Positions 17,844 to 27,095 of a stretch of DNA of 64,000 bases are shown one piece after another. Location of the stretch: assembly GCF_002234375.1 (NCBI RefSeq), contig NZ_NMQV01000017.1:1-64000 (forward strand), written 5' to 3'. Under the pieces are notes generated by a model. That model was not told the DNA's origin, did no database searches, and saw only the letters and a program-made list of their open reading frames with translations. Each line of letters opens with the position of its first letter. The first letter of the stretch is position 1. Position numbers and translations under genes: made by a program. Source of the DNA: Pseudomonas fluvialis (GTDB lineage Bacteria > Pseudomonadota > Gammaproteobacteria > Pseudomonadales > Pseudomonadaceae).

Positions 17844-17859
17844 TTGGCAAGCCCTGCGC
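17844..17859 (+). promoter_or_regulatory. candidate sigma-54 promoter
   Basis: TTGGCAAGCCCTGCGC has GG (17846-17847) and GC (17858-17859) ten bases apart, as required for a -24/-12 element, with 7 of 8 bases of TTGGCACG at -24. The -12 half (GCGC against TTGC) is weaker. It points at the gene starting at 17928. Confidence 0.4.
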
Positions 17860-17927
17860 CTTGGCACGAATCATGGACTGGAAAAAAACAGCGGCCGGAT
17901 ATCCCGGCCAACCCCTGGAGTAGTGCC

Positions 17928-18302
17928 ATGAAAGCAATCCGTACCCTGGTTCTGACTATCACCCTGGCCGGCAGCGGCGCGCTGCAGGCTGACCAGATCG
18001 TTGCCGAAGTACCGGACAACACCGGCGGCGCCGTGGCGGGCAGCCTCACCGGCCTGTTGCTGGGCGGCGCGGCAGGCGGCCCGATCGGCGCACTGGTCGG
18101 CGCCGGCGCCGGATTCTTTGCCGGCGGCAGCGTGCAACAGAGCGCCGGGCTGAGCGGCAACGGCTACCTGGTGCAGGGCGACGACGGCGCCCAGTACCAG
18201 GTGCGCTCGCCGGCTGCCGAGTTCAGCGTAGGCCAGCAGGTTGAGCGCGATGGCATCCGCGTGCGTGCGGTCGAGGGCGCGGTGCTCGCCGACGGACGCT
18301 GA
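17928..18302 (+). CDS. exported glycine-zipper protein
   Basis: A 124-residue protein. Signal peptide to about residue 21 (GALQADQ), then a glycine-zipper membrane segment (GGAVAGSLTGLLLGGAAGG and on to GAGAGFFAGG, about 33-67), then a small polar domain. There is no lipobox Cys. Such proteins insert in or span the outer membrane; the function here is unknown. The start is chosen at MKAIRT because GGAG lies 7 nt upstream; the frame is open to 17823. It is head-to-head with norR, which raises the possibility of NO control. Confidence 0.75.
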   Translation: MKAIRTLVLTITLAGSGALQADQIVAEVPDNTGGAVAGSLTGLLLGGAAGGPIGALVGAGAGFFAGGSVQQSAGLSGNGYLVQGDDGAQYQVRSPAAEFSVGQQVERDGIRVRAVEGAVLADGR

Positions 18303-18311
18303 CAGCCGGCA

Positions 18312-18344
18312 CCCCAGCCTGCGCCATTCGGCGCAAGGCTGGGG
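18312..18344 (+). terminator. hairpin, likely terminator of the glycine-zipper gene
   Basis: CCCCAGCC and GGCTGGGG, then GCGCC and GGCGC, pair around an ATTC loop with a small bulge. No T-run follows, so termination may be partial. Confidence 0.5.
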
Positions 18345-18491
18345 TCGGATCAAGAAAATCCCCTGCACAAGACGGTATCCTTGCAGCCAGCGCGGCACGT
18401 GTTGCCGCTACGACATGGCCCGGTGCAGCAGCCTGCTGCCCGGTCGTTGCCCGCCGTGACGGGCCGCCCCATTCGATGTTCGAGGTTGCCG

Positions 18492-19877
18492 ATGGACTCA
18501 ACGCTGACTTTCAACCGCGCGCTGGTGGAGAAATATGACCGCCCCGGGCCGCGCTACACCTCCTACCCGACAGCGCCGCAGTTCCACCAGGCCTTCGCCG
18601 AGGATGACTACAAGCGTGCCGCCGCGCTGAGCAACCAGGCGCCGGCCAAGCCGTTGTCGATCTATATCCATATCCCGTTCTGCAAGAGCCTCTGCTACTA
18701 CTGTGCCTGCAACAAGATCATCACCCAGAAGACCCACCGCGCGGTCGAGTACCTCGACTACCTGAAGCGCGAGATTGCCCTGCAGGCGGCGCTGTTCGAC
18801 AGGTCGCGCAAGCTGACCCAGCTGCACCTGGGTGGCGGCACGCCGACCTACCTGACCAGCGAGCAGCTCAGCGAGCTGATGAGCTGCCTGCGCGAGCACT
18901 TCAACCTCGATGAGAGCGACAACCACGAGTTTTCCATCGAGGTCGACCCGCGCACCATCGATACCGCGCGTATCGCCGAGCTACGCAGCCAGGGCTTCAA
19001 CCGGCTGAGCTTCGGCGTGCAGGATTTCGACGAGAAGGTGCAGGCGGCGGTCAATCGCCTGCAGAGCGAGCAGCAGGTCTACGACCTGGTCGCCGCTGCC
19101 CGTGCGGCGAAGTTCAAGTCGGTGTCGGTCGACCTGATCTACGGCCTGCCGCTGCAGACCGTGGCGAGCTTCGACACCACCCTGAGCAAGATCATCGCCC
19201 TGCGCCCGGACCGCATCGCCGCCTACAGCTATGCGCACCTGCCGGAGCTGGTGCGTGCGCAGCGGCTGATCCGCCGCGAGGACATGCCGCCGCCGGAGCG
19301 CAAGCTGGAACTGCTCGAGCTGACCATCGCCCGGCTCACCGCCGCCGGCTATGTGTACATCGGCATGGACCACTTCGCCCTGCCTGACGACGAGCTGGTC
19401 ATTGCCCGCGAAAAAGGCACCCTGCAGCGCAACTTCCAGGGTTATTCGACCCATGCGCAGTGCGACCTGATCGGCCTCGGCGTGTCGTCGATCGGCATGG
19501 TCGCCGACAGCTACAGCCAGAGCGTCAAGGAGCTGTCGCAGTACTACGCGCGTATCGACCAGGGCCTGCTGCCGGTGCACCGCGGTTACCGCCTGAATGA
19601 CGATGACCGGCTGCGCCGCGAAGTGATCGTCGACCTGATGTGCCACGGGCGTATCGACTTCGCCAAGATCGAGGCCAACCACGCCATCGTCTTCCGCGAG
19701 TACTTCGCCGAGGCGCTGGAAAAACTCGCCGAGCCGGTGGCCGACGGCCTGGTGCAGATCACCGACACGGCAGTCATCCTGCTGCCGCAGGGCCAGCTGA
19801 TGATGCGCAACGTGGCGATGGCCTTCGACGCCTACCTGGGCGGCGAGCAGAAAGGCCGCTTCTCGCGCACCGTGTAA
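18492..19877 (+). CDS. hemN: oxygen-independent coproporphyrinogen III oxidase
   Basis: A 461-residue radical SAM enzyme that decarboxylates coproporphyrinogen III to protoporphyrinogen IX without oxygen. The 4Fe-4S motif is CKSLCYYCAC (Cys64, 68, 71, plus Cys73), preceded by the YTSYPTAPQF N-terminus specific to true HemN. It supplies porphyrin for hemes during anaerobic denitrification, fitting its place beside the nir genes. Only an isolated ATCAA half-site (18349-18353) of an FNR-type box is seen upstream. The ATG at 18492 gives the family's usual length. Confidence 0.93.
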   Translation: MDSTLTFNRALVEKYDRPGPRYTSYPTAPQFHQAFAEDDYKRAAALSNQAPAKPLSIYIHIPFCKSLCYYCACNKIITQKTHRAVEYLDYLKREIALQAALFDRSRKLTQLHLGGGTPTYLTSEQLSELMSCLREHFNLDESDNHEFSIEVDPRTIDTARIAELRSQGFNRLSFGVQDFDEKVQAAVNRLQSEQQVYDLVAAARAAKFKSVSVDLIYGLPLQTVASFDTTLSKIIALRPDRIAAYSYAHLPELVRAQRLIRREDMPPPERKLELLELTIARLTAAGYVYIGMDHFALPDDELVIAREKGTLQRNFQGYSTHAQCDLIGLGVSSIGMVADSYSQSVKELSQYYARIDQGLLPVHRGYRLNDDDRLRREVIVDLMCHGRIDFAKIEANHAIVFREYFAEALEKLAEPVADGLVQITDTAVILLPQGQLMMRNVAMAFDAYLGGEQKGRFSRTV

Positions 19878-19911
19878 AAAACAAAGCCCCCGCCGCTGTC
19901 GCGACGGGGGC
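19876..19911 (-). terminator. rho-independent terminator of the nirM-nirN operon
   Basis: GCCCCCG (19886-19892) pairs with CGGGGGC (19905-19911). Read on the minus strand the stem is followed by TTTGTTTTTT, directly after nirN. It could also stop hemN transcripts from the other side, less efficiently. Confidence 0.85.
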
Positions 19912-19923
19912 GCGGGGCGCCAC

Positions 19924-21414
19924 TCAGTGCGAGGTGCCTTCGGCGTACTCGATCTTGTTGCCGACGTTGTACTTGCCCGACGGTTTGTTCATGGGGATGC
20001 GCTTGACCTCCTTGAGGGTCTGCGCGTCGATGACGATCAGCGCGCCATCGCTATCCCATACGCTGAGCAGCAGGTGCTTACCATCGCGGGTGAACTCGAC
20101 GTGCGCGGCGTTCTTGCCGGGCATCGGCCGCAGGGTGTGGGCGACTTCCAGCTTCTGCTTGTCGATCACGTGCACCGCTTCCTGGTTGGGGCCGAAGAAC
20201 ACGTCGGTCCATGCATAGGGCGAGTTGGCGTGGCTGCGCATGAAGAAGCCCGGCCCTTCGGTGGGGATCTCCTTGATCAGCTTCCAGGTCTGCAGGTCGA
20301 TCACCGAGATCAGCCCCTTGCTGACGTTGGGCGTGGCGAACACCCAGCGCCCATCGACCTTCCAGTAGATTCCCGAACCCAGGTGCGGCATGCCCGGCAG
20401 CTCGATGTCGGCGACCGGCTTGCCGGCGTCGAGGTCGATCACCTGCCCGCCATGCGCCTTGCGTGAGGTGGCCAGCAGATGGCGGTAGTCCGGGGTGAAG
20501 GAGAAGTCATCGAGGAAGTCGCGGGCGACGATGCGCCGCGGCTGGAAGTCCGGCTCGCCGGCGTAGGACAGCTCCCAGACTTCCTGCACATCCTTCAGGG
20601 CGACCACGAAGCTGTCGCGCGGCGGTGCGGTATACACCGCGCTGACCCTCGACGGTGTGCCGTCCTGGCCGCGTGCATCGATGATCTTGACCAGTGACAG
20701 GTCGCGCGCATCGAGCAGCACCAGGTTGCCGGGCAGGTAGTTGCCGACCAGCACCCAGCGCCCGTCGTTGCTCACTGCCAGGTTACGGGTGTTCAGCCCG
20801 GCGCGGGTTTCCGCGACCATGGTCAGGTTGTGCAGGTCATACACGCTGACCCAGCCATCGCGCGAGGCGAAGTAGACGAAGCGGCCATCGGGGGAAAACT
20901 TCGGCCCGCCGTGCAGGGCAAAGTGCGAGGGGAAACGCGCCAGTTCCTCGAAACGGTCGCCATCGAGGATGCGCACATGATGGTTGCCGGCCTCGACCAC
21001 GACGAACAGGTTGAGCGGATCGGCGCCGTGTTGCGGGGTGTCCTTGAGGGTCTGCGGGTCGACCAGCAGGCGCTGGCTGGCGCGGATATCCGCCGCTTGC
21101 CAGGTCGGTGGCTGGGCGGCTGGCTGGTACAGGTAGTCGACTAGCCCGGCGATCTGCGTTTCGTCGAGCAGCGCGCCATAGGCGGCCATCTGGCTGGCCG
21201 GGCGGCCGTCGCGGATTACCTGGTGGGCCTCGGCTGGCTTCAGCCGGCTGAGGCTTTCCGGCAGGAGGGCTGGCCCGGCGCCACCCAGTCGCTCCAGGCC
21301 ATGGCAGCTCTGGCAGTGTTGCTGGTACAGCGCGGCGCTGTCGGCCGTGGCCGGCGCAGTGGCGGCCTGCAGGCTGCTGGCCACCAGCAGCAGGGCGAAG
21401 GGAATCAGGCGCAT
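19924..21414 (-). CDS. nirN: dihydro-heme d1 dehydrogenase NirN
   Basis: A 496-residue periplasmic protein. Signal peptide (about 1-20), one c-type heme motif CQSCH (Cys34, Cys37, His38), then an eight-bladed d1-binding propeller homologous to NirS and NirF. In Pseudomonas, NirN oxidises dihydro-heme d1 to heme d1, the last step of d1 synthesis, before delivery to NirS. It is the last gene of the long minus-strand operon and is followed by a strong terminator. Confidence 0.93.
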   Translation of the reverse strand: MRLIPFALLLVASSLQAATAPATADSAALYQQHCQSCHGLERLGGAGPALLPESLSRLKPAEAHQVIRDGRPASQMAAYGALLDETQIAGLVDYLYQPAAQPPTWQAADIRASQRLLVDPQTLKDTPQHGADPLNLFVVVEAGNHHVRILDGDRFEELARFPSHFALHGGPKFSPDGRFVYFASRDGWVSVYDLHNLTMVAETRAGLNTRNLAVSNDGRWVLVGNYLPGNLVLLDARDLSLVKIIDARGQDGTPSRVSAVYTAPPRDSFVVALKDVQEVWELSYAGEPDFQPRRIVARDFLDDFSFTPDYRHLLATSRKAHGGQVIDLDAGKPVADIELPGMPHLGSGIYWKVDGRWVFATPNVSKGLISVIDLQTWKLIKEIPTEGPGFFMRSHANSPYAWTDVFFGPNQEAVHVIDKQKLEVAHTLRPMPGKNAAHVEFTRDGKHLLLSVWDSDGALIVIDAQTLKEVKRIPMNKPSGKYNVGNKIEYAEGTSH

Positions 21415-21435
21415 GGGGCCTCCTTGGATAATGAG

Positions 21436-22290
21436 TTACTTGCAGCAGACCAGTGCCGGGCTGTCGGTGCTCTGCTCGGCGGCCCGCTGCGCCAGGTAGC
21501 GCGCCGGAAATTGCAGGTCCTGCCCGGCAAACAGCCCGACCACCTGGCCGATCACGGTCAGTGTCGGCGTGGCCAACTGGTTGGCCTGGGCCAGTTCGGC
21601 CAGGCCCCCGAGGTGCCCGCGCACCACCTGCTGGTCGGCCCGCGCGCCCTTGCCGATCAGTGCGGCGGGGGTGTCGGCAGGCAGCCCGGCGGCGATCAGT
21701 TGCCGGGAAATCACCCCCAGGCTGGCCAGGCCCATGTAGAACACCAGGGTTTTGCCCGGGTCGGCCAGGCTGCTCCAAGGCAGTTGCAGTTCGCCATCCT
21801 GTTGCAGATGGCCGGTGATGAACTGGCAGGAGTGGGCCAGGTCACGGTGGGTCAGCGGGATGCCGGCATAGGCGGTGCAGCCGGCGGCGGCGGTGATGCC
21901 GGGGACTACCTGGCAGTCGATGCCGTGGGCGAGGAGGAACTCCAGCTCCTCGGCACCGCGGCCGAAGATGAACGGGTCGCCGCCTTTCAGACGCACCACG
22001 CGCAGGCCCTGGCGAGCCAGGTCGACGAGCAACTGGTTGGTCTGTTCCTGCGGCAGGCTGTGATAGCCGCTGGCCTTGCCGACGTAGTGGCGGGTCAGCT
22101 GCTCGGGCAGCAGGGCCATCAGCTCGCTGCTCACCAGGCGGTCGTAGACCACCGTGTCGGCCTGTTGCAGCAGGCTCCAGGCGCGCAGGGTGAGCAGGCT
22201 GGGGTCGCCGGGGCCGGCACCGACCAGGGCGACTTCACCGGGCTGCAGGCTGGCCTGCAGGGCGGCGGGCAGATGAATTGAACGGTCCAT
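21436..22290 (-). CDS. nirE: uroporphyrinogen-III C-methyltransferase NirE
   Basis: A 284-residue SUMT-family enzyme that makes precorrin-2, the first committed precursor of heme d1. Visible motifs are VGAGPGDPSLLT (SAM site), YDRLVS, GGDPFIFGRGAEE and VVPGITAA. It lacks the CysG dehydrogenase and ferrochelatase domains, as NirE enzymes do. It sits between nirJ and nirN on one strand, 21 bp before nirN. Confidence 0.93.
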   Translation of the reverse strand: MDRSIHLPAALQASLQPGEVALVGAGPGDPSLLTLRAWSLLQQADTVVYDRLVSSELMALLPEQLTRHYVGKASGYHSLPQEQTNQLLVDLARQGLRVVRLKGGDPFIFGRGAEELEFLLAHGIDCQVVPGITAAAGCTAYAGIPLTHRDLAHSCQFITGHLQQDGELQLPWSSLADPGKTLVFYMGLASLGVISRQLIAAGLPADTPAALIGKGARADQQVVRGHLGGLAELAQANQLATPTLTVIGQVVGLFAGQDLQFPARYLAQRAAEQSTDSPALVCCK

Positions 22291-22362
22291 GCGAGCTCCT
22301 CGCTTCTCATCGGTGGCTGGCCCGTCTGTGGCAGGCCTGGCTGTTCGGGTGGGCCGTGGTGT

Positions 22363-23547
22363 TCAGGACACCGCGCGGCAGGGAATCTGGGTGGCCGTGG
22401 GCAGGCCGATTTCCGCATCGCTGAGGTAGCAACCGGGGTCTTCCGCCCACAGGTCGCCGGCCGCCCAGGCGCGGGTCCGCGTGTTGCCGTTGCAGATCGC
22501 CAGCCAGCGGCATTCGCCACAACGGCCACCGACGGCGCGGGGGTGCTGGCGCAATTGCTGGAGCAGGGGCTGCGGGTTATCCAGCCAGATGTCGCGGAAG
22601 CGCTGGCGGCGCACGTTGCCGACCGTGTGTTGCCACCAGTAGGTGTCCGGGTGGACATCGCCAATATTGTCGATGTTGGCAATCCCGGCCCCCGAGGCAT
22701 TGCCGCCCCAGGCGCGCAGCATGTCTTCCAGCGCGGCGAGCTGCGCGGCAGTGAGGCGCTCGGCGGCCCACTGCAGGAGGAGGATGGCGTCGGCATCGTT
22801 GTTGCCGCTGACGAAGTCCGTGTCACGGCCGGCCTCGACGTCCTGCCAGGCACGCTCGAAGATCTGCCACATGGCGTCGCGGGTCATCTGCGCGTGCGCG
22901 TCGGCGCTGCGGCTGCGTTTGCCACGGCCGCTGTAGTTGAGGTGCGAGAGGTAGAACTTCTGCACGTCATGCGCGCGCATCAGTTCCAGCAGTGCCGGCA
23001 GTTGCGGGTAGTTGTGCTGGGTCAGGGTGGTACGCAGACCGACGCGGATGCCACGCGCGCGGCACAGGTCGATGGCATGCATCGACGCGGCGAAGCTGCC
23101 CTTGAGCTGGCGCCATTCGTCATGCACCGCTTCCAGGCCGTCGATGCTGATGCCGACATAGTCGAAGTCGGCGGCGGCAATGCGCTCGATGTTCTGTTCG
23201 TCGATCAGCGTGCCGTTGGTCGACAGGGCCACGTAGAAACCCTTGTCGCGGGCGTAGTCGGCCAGCTGGAAGATGTCGTCGCGCAGCAGGGGCTCGCCAC
23301 CGGAGAGGATCAGCACACGAACCCCGGCCTCGTGCAGCTGGTCGATGACCCCCAGCGCCTCGGTGGTGTCCAGTTCGTTGCGAAACTCGCTGTCGGCCGA
23401 GGTGGCGTAGCAGTGCTTGCAGGTCAGGTTGCAGCGGCGCAACAGGTTCCAGATCACCACCGGCGCGCGTGTGCTGCCGGGCTTGGCCACGCGCGGGGCG
23501 GGGCTGTGGCCGGCAACGGCGCGGAGGTATTGGCTGATTCTCAACAT
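22363..23547 (-). CDS. nirJ: heme d1 biosynthesis radical SAM protein NirJ
   Basis: A 394-residue radical SAM enzyme thought to remove the propionates and introduce the oxo groups of heme d1. The SAM cluster motif is CNLTCKHC (Cys39, 43, 46); a C-terminal Cys cluster (CGECRWLAICNGNTR) suggests a second, SPASM-like Fe-S site. The gene lies 72 bp upstream of nirE. Confidence 0.93.
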   Translation of the reverse strand: MLRISQYLRAVAGHSPAPRVAKPGSTRAPVVIWNLLRRCNLTCKHCYATSADSEFRNELDTTEALGVIDQLHEAGVRVLILSGGEPLLRDDIFQLADYARDKGFYVALSTNGTLIDEQNIERIAAADFDYVGISIDGLEAVHDEWRQLKGSFAASMHAIDLCRARGIRVGLRTTLTQHNYPQLPALLELMRAHDVQKFYLSHLNYSGRGKRSRSADAHAQMTRDAMWQIFERAWQDVEAGRDTDFVSGNNDADAILLLQWAAERLTAAQLAALEDMLRAWGGNASGAGIANIDNIGDVHPDTYWWQHTVGNVRRQRFRDIWLDNPQPLLQQLRQHPRAVGGRCGECRWLAICNGNTRTRAWAAGDLWAEDPGCYLSDAEIGLPTATQIPCRAVS

Positions 23548-23639
23548 GGCGCGCTCCTTCAGGGCAGTCGGCCAGCAACAGGGGTTGTTGGCGTTCAGGA
23601 TTGCCCAGGGGCGGCAGGCGCTCCTTGACCAAAAACAAC

Positions 23640-24161
23640 TTAAACGGTGGGTGTATCTCCCGCTGTGCGGCTGGCTACGCGCAACCCGGTTTTCTTGAGG
23701 ATGCGGCTGCTCACCAGCATGTCGTCGGCACGGCAGGCGTTGCCGAGCAGCTCACGGATGCGCTGGCGGTAGTCGTCGATTTCCTCGGCCGTGCGGCCAT
23801 GCACCATGGCGAACAGGTTGTAGTGCCAGTCTTCGCGGCGCGGTCGGCGGTAGCAGTGACTGACGAAGGGCTGGCTGCCGACCAGCGGGCCGAGGCGGGC
23901 CATTTCCTCGTCGCTGACGTCCCATACGGTCATGCCGTTGTGCCGATAGCCCAGCCGGTAGTGGTTGGGCACCGCGGCAATGCGCCGGATGGCACCTTCG
24001 CCCTGCAGGCGCTGGAGCAGCGCCAGGCAGTCATCGAGCGACAACTGGAGGCGTTCGGCGAGCCAGGCCCAGGGGTCGTCGACCAGCGGCAGGCCGGCTT
24101 CGCTGAGTGCCAGCAGTTGCTGGCGCAGCGCCTGTTCAGAGGGGGAAATGCAGGCCGACAT
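23640..24161 (-). CDS. nirH: siroheme decarboxylase subunit NirH
   Basis: A 173-residue Lrp/AsnC-fold protein, one of four paralogues (NirD, L, G, H) that together decarboxylate siroheme to didecarboxysiroheme. The motif HYRLGYRHNGMTVWDV, with HYNLFAMVHGR further on, is typical. It overlaps nirG by 26 nt, which indicates translational coupling. Confidence 0.9.
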   Translation of the reverse strand: MSACISPSEQALRQQLLALSEAGLPLVDDPWAWLAERLQLSLDDCLALLQRLQGEGAIRRIAAVPNHYRLGYRHNGMTVWDVSDEEMARLGPLVGSQPFVSHCYRRPRREDWHYNLFAMVHGRTAEEIDDYRQRIRELLGNACRADDMLVSSRILKKTGLRVASRTAGDTPTV

Positions 24162-24579
24162 GATAGGTCTCCTCCTTGGGCAGGTTGAGTACCGGCAGGC
24201 CGGTCAGGGCTTCGATGCGCGCCACGCACGCGTCGATGCCTTGCGGGGTGGCGCAGGCCAGCACGAACCACATGTTCCAGGCGTGTTCGCGGCGGTAGTT
24301 GTGTGCCACTTCGGGCAGGGCGGCGAGCTGCTCGGCGACGGCGTCGAAGCGCGCTTCCGGCACCGAGAGGGCGGCCAGGGTGAAGGCACCGCCGAAATGC
24401 TCGATGTCGAACATCGGCCCGAAGCGGGTCAGCGTGCCGTCATCGAGCAGCTCCTGCACACGCTGGCGCAGTTGTTGCGCGCTGCTCTGCAGTTCCTCGG
24501 CCAGCACCTGCCAGGGGTTGGCAAGCAGCGGCAGGCCGTGCTGCAGGCGGTTGATCAGGCGGCGGTCGAAGTCATCCAC
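24136..24579 (-). CDS. nirG: siroheme decarboxylase subunit NirG
   Basis: A 147-residue Lrp/AsnC-fold subunit ([20 protein letters not shown] at the N-terminus, [16 protein letters not shown] in the core). The start is the GTG at 24579: GGAG lies 7 nt upstream and the length equals that of known NirG. The start codon overlaps the nirL stop (GTGGATGA). Longer upstream frames read through nirL and are not real. Confidence 0.88.
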   Translation of the reverse strand: MDDFDRRLINRLQHGLPLLANPWQVLAEELQSSAQQLRQRVQELLDDGTLTRFGPMFDIEHFGGAFTLAALSVPEARFDAVAEQLAALPEVAHNYRREHAWNMWFVLACATPQGIDACVARIEALTGLPVLNLPKEETYHVGLHFPL

Positions 24580-25084
24580 AGGCACGCTCCGGCTGTTGCG
24601 GGGCGTAGCGGCCGCCGCATTGCTTGTAGGCCTTGCTGCTGAACAGCAGGCGGTGCGGGTAGTCCTGCAGGCCGTGCGCGGCGAGGATCGCGGCGATACG
24701 CGCCTCGACCTGGGCGCGCTCGCGGCCATGCACCATGCAGAACAGGTTGTACGACCAGTGCGGCAGGCGCCGCGGCCGCTGGTAGCAGAGGTTGATGCCG
24801 GCCGTCTGCCCGAGCTGTTCGCCGACCCGTTCGACAAGCGCGTCGGGAATGTCCAGCACCAGCATGGCGTTGGCCCGGAAACCCAGGGCGCGGTGCTTGA
24901 GGATCAGGCCGAAGCGGCGGAACAGGCCCTGCGCCTGCCAGTCCTGCACCTGCTCCAGCACCTGTTGCTGGGTGGCGCCGATACGCTCGCCGAGCACGGC
25001 AAAGGGTTGGCTGTGCAACGGCAGGCCGACTTCCAGGAGGCTGCGCAGGTGCAGTTGCTGGGCGGTGTCGAGGCTTGGGCTCAT
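24572..25084 (-). CDS. nirL: siroheme decarboxylase subunit NirL
   Basis: A 170-residue member of the NirD/L/G/H group, with the conserved [20 protein letters not shown] segment and C-terminal GGRYAP. The start [10 protein letters not shown] overlaps the nirD stop by 4 bp (ATGA). Its C-terminus overlaps nirG. The pattern nirD-L-G-H with overlaps suggests equimolar synthesis of the complex. Confidence 0.9.
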   Translation of the reverse strand: MSPSLDTAQQLHLRSLLEVGLPLHSQPFAVLGERIGATQQQVLEQVQDWQAQGLFRRFGLILKHRALGFRANAMLVLDIPDALVERVGEQLGQTAGINLCYQRPRRLPHWSYNLFCMVHGRERAQVEARIAAILAAHGLQDYPHRLLFSSKAYKQCGGRYAPQQPERACG

Positions 25085-25539
25085 GGGGTGTCTCCTAGGG
25101 GGAAACCCAGGTCGATGCGGTAGGCGCGCTGCATCGGCAGGTCCAGGGGGGCCAGGCCGGTTTCGGCGGCGATCTGTGCCAGCACCTGGTCGATCTGCGC
25201 GCGGTGCGGCGCGGTAAGGACGAACCACAGGTTGTAGCGATGTTCACGCAGGTAGTTGTGGTTGACCTCGGGGTGTTGGTTGACCTGCGCCGCCACCTGC
25301 TCCAGACGTTCCTCCGGAACGGCCAGGGCCACCAGGGTGCTGGCCCCGGCGCGGCTGTGTTCAAACACCGGGCCGACCCGTGACAGCGCATCGGCCTGTT
25401 GCAGCAGGGCCAGCGCGTCGAGTACCGCCGCTTCGCTGCAGTCCAGTTCACGGGCCATCGCCGCGTAGGGCTCGGCGCAGAGTGGCAGGCCGTGCTGGAA
25501 ACGGTCGATCAGGCGGCGGCTGAGGTCGTCGAGGTGCAT
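25081..25539 (-). CDS. nirD: siroheme decarboxylase subunit NirD
   Basis: A 152-residue Lrp/AsnC-fold subunit ([39 protein letters not shown]). It starts 1 bp after the nirF stop and ends overlapping nirL. NirD is a separate gene here, not fused to NirL as in some denitrifiers. Confidence 0.9.
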   Translation of the reverse strand: MHLDDLSRRLIDRFQHGLPLCAEPYAAMARELDCSEAAVLDALALLQQADALSRVGPVFEHSRAGASTLVALAVPEERLEQVAAQVNQHPEVNHNYLREHRYNLWFVLTAPHRAQIDQVLAQIAAETGLAPLDLPMQRAYRIDLGFPLGDTP

Positions 25540-25540
25540 G

Positions 25541-26740
25541 TCAGAGCCCCGTCTTGTGCGCGCGGCTGGTGAAGAAGATGCCGCTCGGGCTGTCGGCCGG
25601 CAGGCGCTTGATCAGCTCCAGGCGATAGGGGTCCCAGACCTGGATTTCGTTGGCATCGCGCACCGACAGCCAGAGCTGTTCGCCGCGTGGGGTGAATTCC
25701 ATGTGCAGCACGCCGGGGCCGGGTTCCAGGTCGGCGAGGATTTCGTAGGTCTCGCTGTCCAGCACCTGCACGCGATGGTTGTCCGGGTAGGCGAAGTTGA
25801 CCCAGATTTGCCGGGCGTCCGGGCGGGCCATGACGAATACCGGCTGGCCGGCAACCTCGATGGCGTGTTGCTGCTGCCAGCGCTCGGTGTCCATGACCAG
25901 TACGCGGTGCTGACCGATGGCCGGCACGAAGGCCTTGTTGCCGGCGATGGCCCAGCCTTCCAGGTGCGGCATCTTGTACACCGGCAGGGCCTGCTGGCCA
26001 CGCCCGTAGCCATCGAGGATGCGCTGTACGCCGCGCTCGGGGTACCACAGGTCGAGCAGGGCCATGCCGTCCTCGCCGAACAGGCCGGCGATGTAGTAGC
26101 GGCCCTCCGGGGTCAGCAGGTCGTCATAGGGCTGCTTGCCGATCTGCTCGAAACGGGTGATCTGCGGGGTATCACCCTGGCTGAAGTCGGCGATCCAGAT
26201 TTCCGCGGTATCGAACAGGGCGAACAGGAAGCGCTGGCCGGGAGCGTCGATCACCCCGACCACGCGCGAGTTGCGGCTGCCATCGGGCAGCGCGGTGCTG
26301 GGGATGTCGGCAACCAGCTCCAGGCTCTGCGCATCGAAGACCTTGACGCCGCCCGGTTCGTAGTTGCCCACGGCGATCAGCCGGCCGTCCTGGCTGATGG
26401 CGCCGCCAATGCTGTTGCCGCCCTGGATCACCCGCTTGTCGATGCGCTGCTCGAGCAGGTCGATCTTGGTCAGCCCGCCGTCGCGGCCGAACACGTAGGC
26501 GTAGCGTTCGTCGCGGGAAAACACCACCGAGGCATGCGACAGGTCGCCGAGGCCTTCGATGCGCGCCAGGCTGCTTTGCCCGGTGCTTTCGATCAGCTGC
26601 ACGCTGCCGCTGGCGCGTTCGATGACCAGGCCGAGGTCACCGGTGGCGCGGGGCGCGGGGCCGGGCTGGCTGATGCAGGCACTGAGCAGCAGGCTGCCGG
26701 CTGCCAGGGCCAGCAGGCGGGTCAACAGGGGACGCTTCAT
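25541..26740 (-). CDS. nirF: heme d1 biosynthesis lipoprotein NirF
   Basis: A 399-residue d1-type propeller protein needed for heme d1 maturation. The N-terminus has a lipobox (LLSAC, Cys22), so it is probably a periplasm-facing lipoprotein, as described for NirF of Pseudomonas. It resembles the d1 domain of NirS and NirN but lacks a heme c domain. The start overlaps the nirC stop by 4 bp. Confidence 0.92.
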   Translation of the reverse strand: MKRPLLTRLLALAAGSLLLSACISQPGPAPRATGDLGLVIERASGSVQLIESTGQSSLARIEGLGDLSHASVVFSRDERYAYVFGRDGGLTKIDLLEQRIDKRVIQGGNSIGGAISQDGRLIAVGNYEPGGVKVFDAQSLELVADIPSTALPDGSRNSRVVGVIDAPGQRFLFALFDTAEIWIADFSQGDTPQITRFEQIGKQPYDDLLTPEGRYYIAGLFGEDGMALLDLWYPERGVQRILDGYGRGQQALPVYKMPHLEGWAIAGNKAFVPAIGQHRVLVMDTERWQQQHAIEVAGQPVFVMARPDARQIWVNFAYPDNHRVQVLDSETYEILADLEPGPGVLHMEFTPRGEQLWLSVRDANEIQVWDPYRLELIKRLPADSPSGIFFTSRAHKTGL

Positions 26741-27078
26741 GGCTTGGGATATCCTTGCAGCAGGGTGTCGACCAGCCAGGCGATCTCCTGCTCATTGAGC
26801 AGGGCGCTCCAGGCGGGCATGGCGGTGCCGGGCCGCCCGTGGGTCACGGTGGCGATCAGGCTGTCACGGGGTTTGTGGCCGATGGCGTCGAGGGTCAGCG
26901 CCGGGCCGAGGCCGCCGGTCATGCGCAGGCCATGGCATGAGCCACAGTCCTGGACCAGCAGGTGTTCCAGCCGGGCCTGTTGCGCCGTCGACAGCGCCTC
27001 GGCCTGGCTGGAGGGAACCAGCAGGAGCGACGCCGTAACCAGGCCCAGGGCGCGAACTGCGTTGCGTAGGGCGTGCAT
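26737..27078 (-). CDS. nirC: cytochrome c NirC
   Basis: A 113-residue periplasmic c-type cytochrome: signal peptide (about 1-26, SSQAEA), heme motif CGSCH (Cys45, Cys48, His49) and a later Met (PGTAMPAW) as likely sixth ligand. NirC can carry electrons to NirS or in d1 maturation. It lies 17 bp after nirM. Confidence 0.9.
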   Translation of the reverse strand: MHALRNAVRALGLVTASLLLVPSSQAEALSTAQQARLEHLLVQDCGSCHGLRMTGGLGPALTLDAIGHKPRDSLIATVTHGRPGTAMPAWSALLNEQEIAWLVDTLLQGYPKP

Positions 27079-27095
27079 GGCGTGCTCCTTATGGC

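Noticed and set aside
17861..17876. Alternative sigma-54 promoter TTGGCACGA before 17928
   Set aside because: A perfect -24, but the -12 position has GG instead of GC; the element at 17844-17859 fits the GG-N10-GC rule better.
18349..18353. ATCAA half-site upstream of hemN as an ANR/DNR box
   Set aside because: The other half is TGGGG rather than TTGAT, so only one half-site is present; not listed as a regulatory site.
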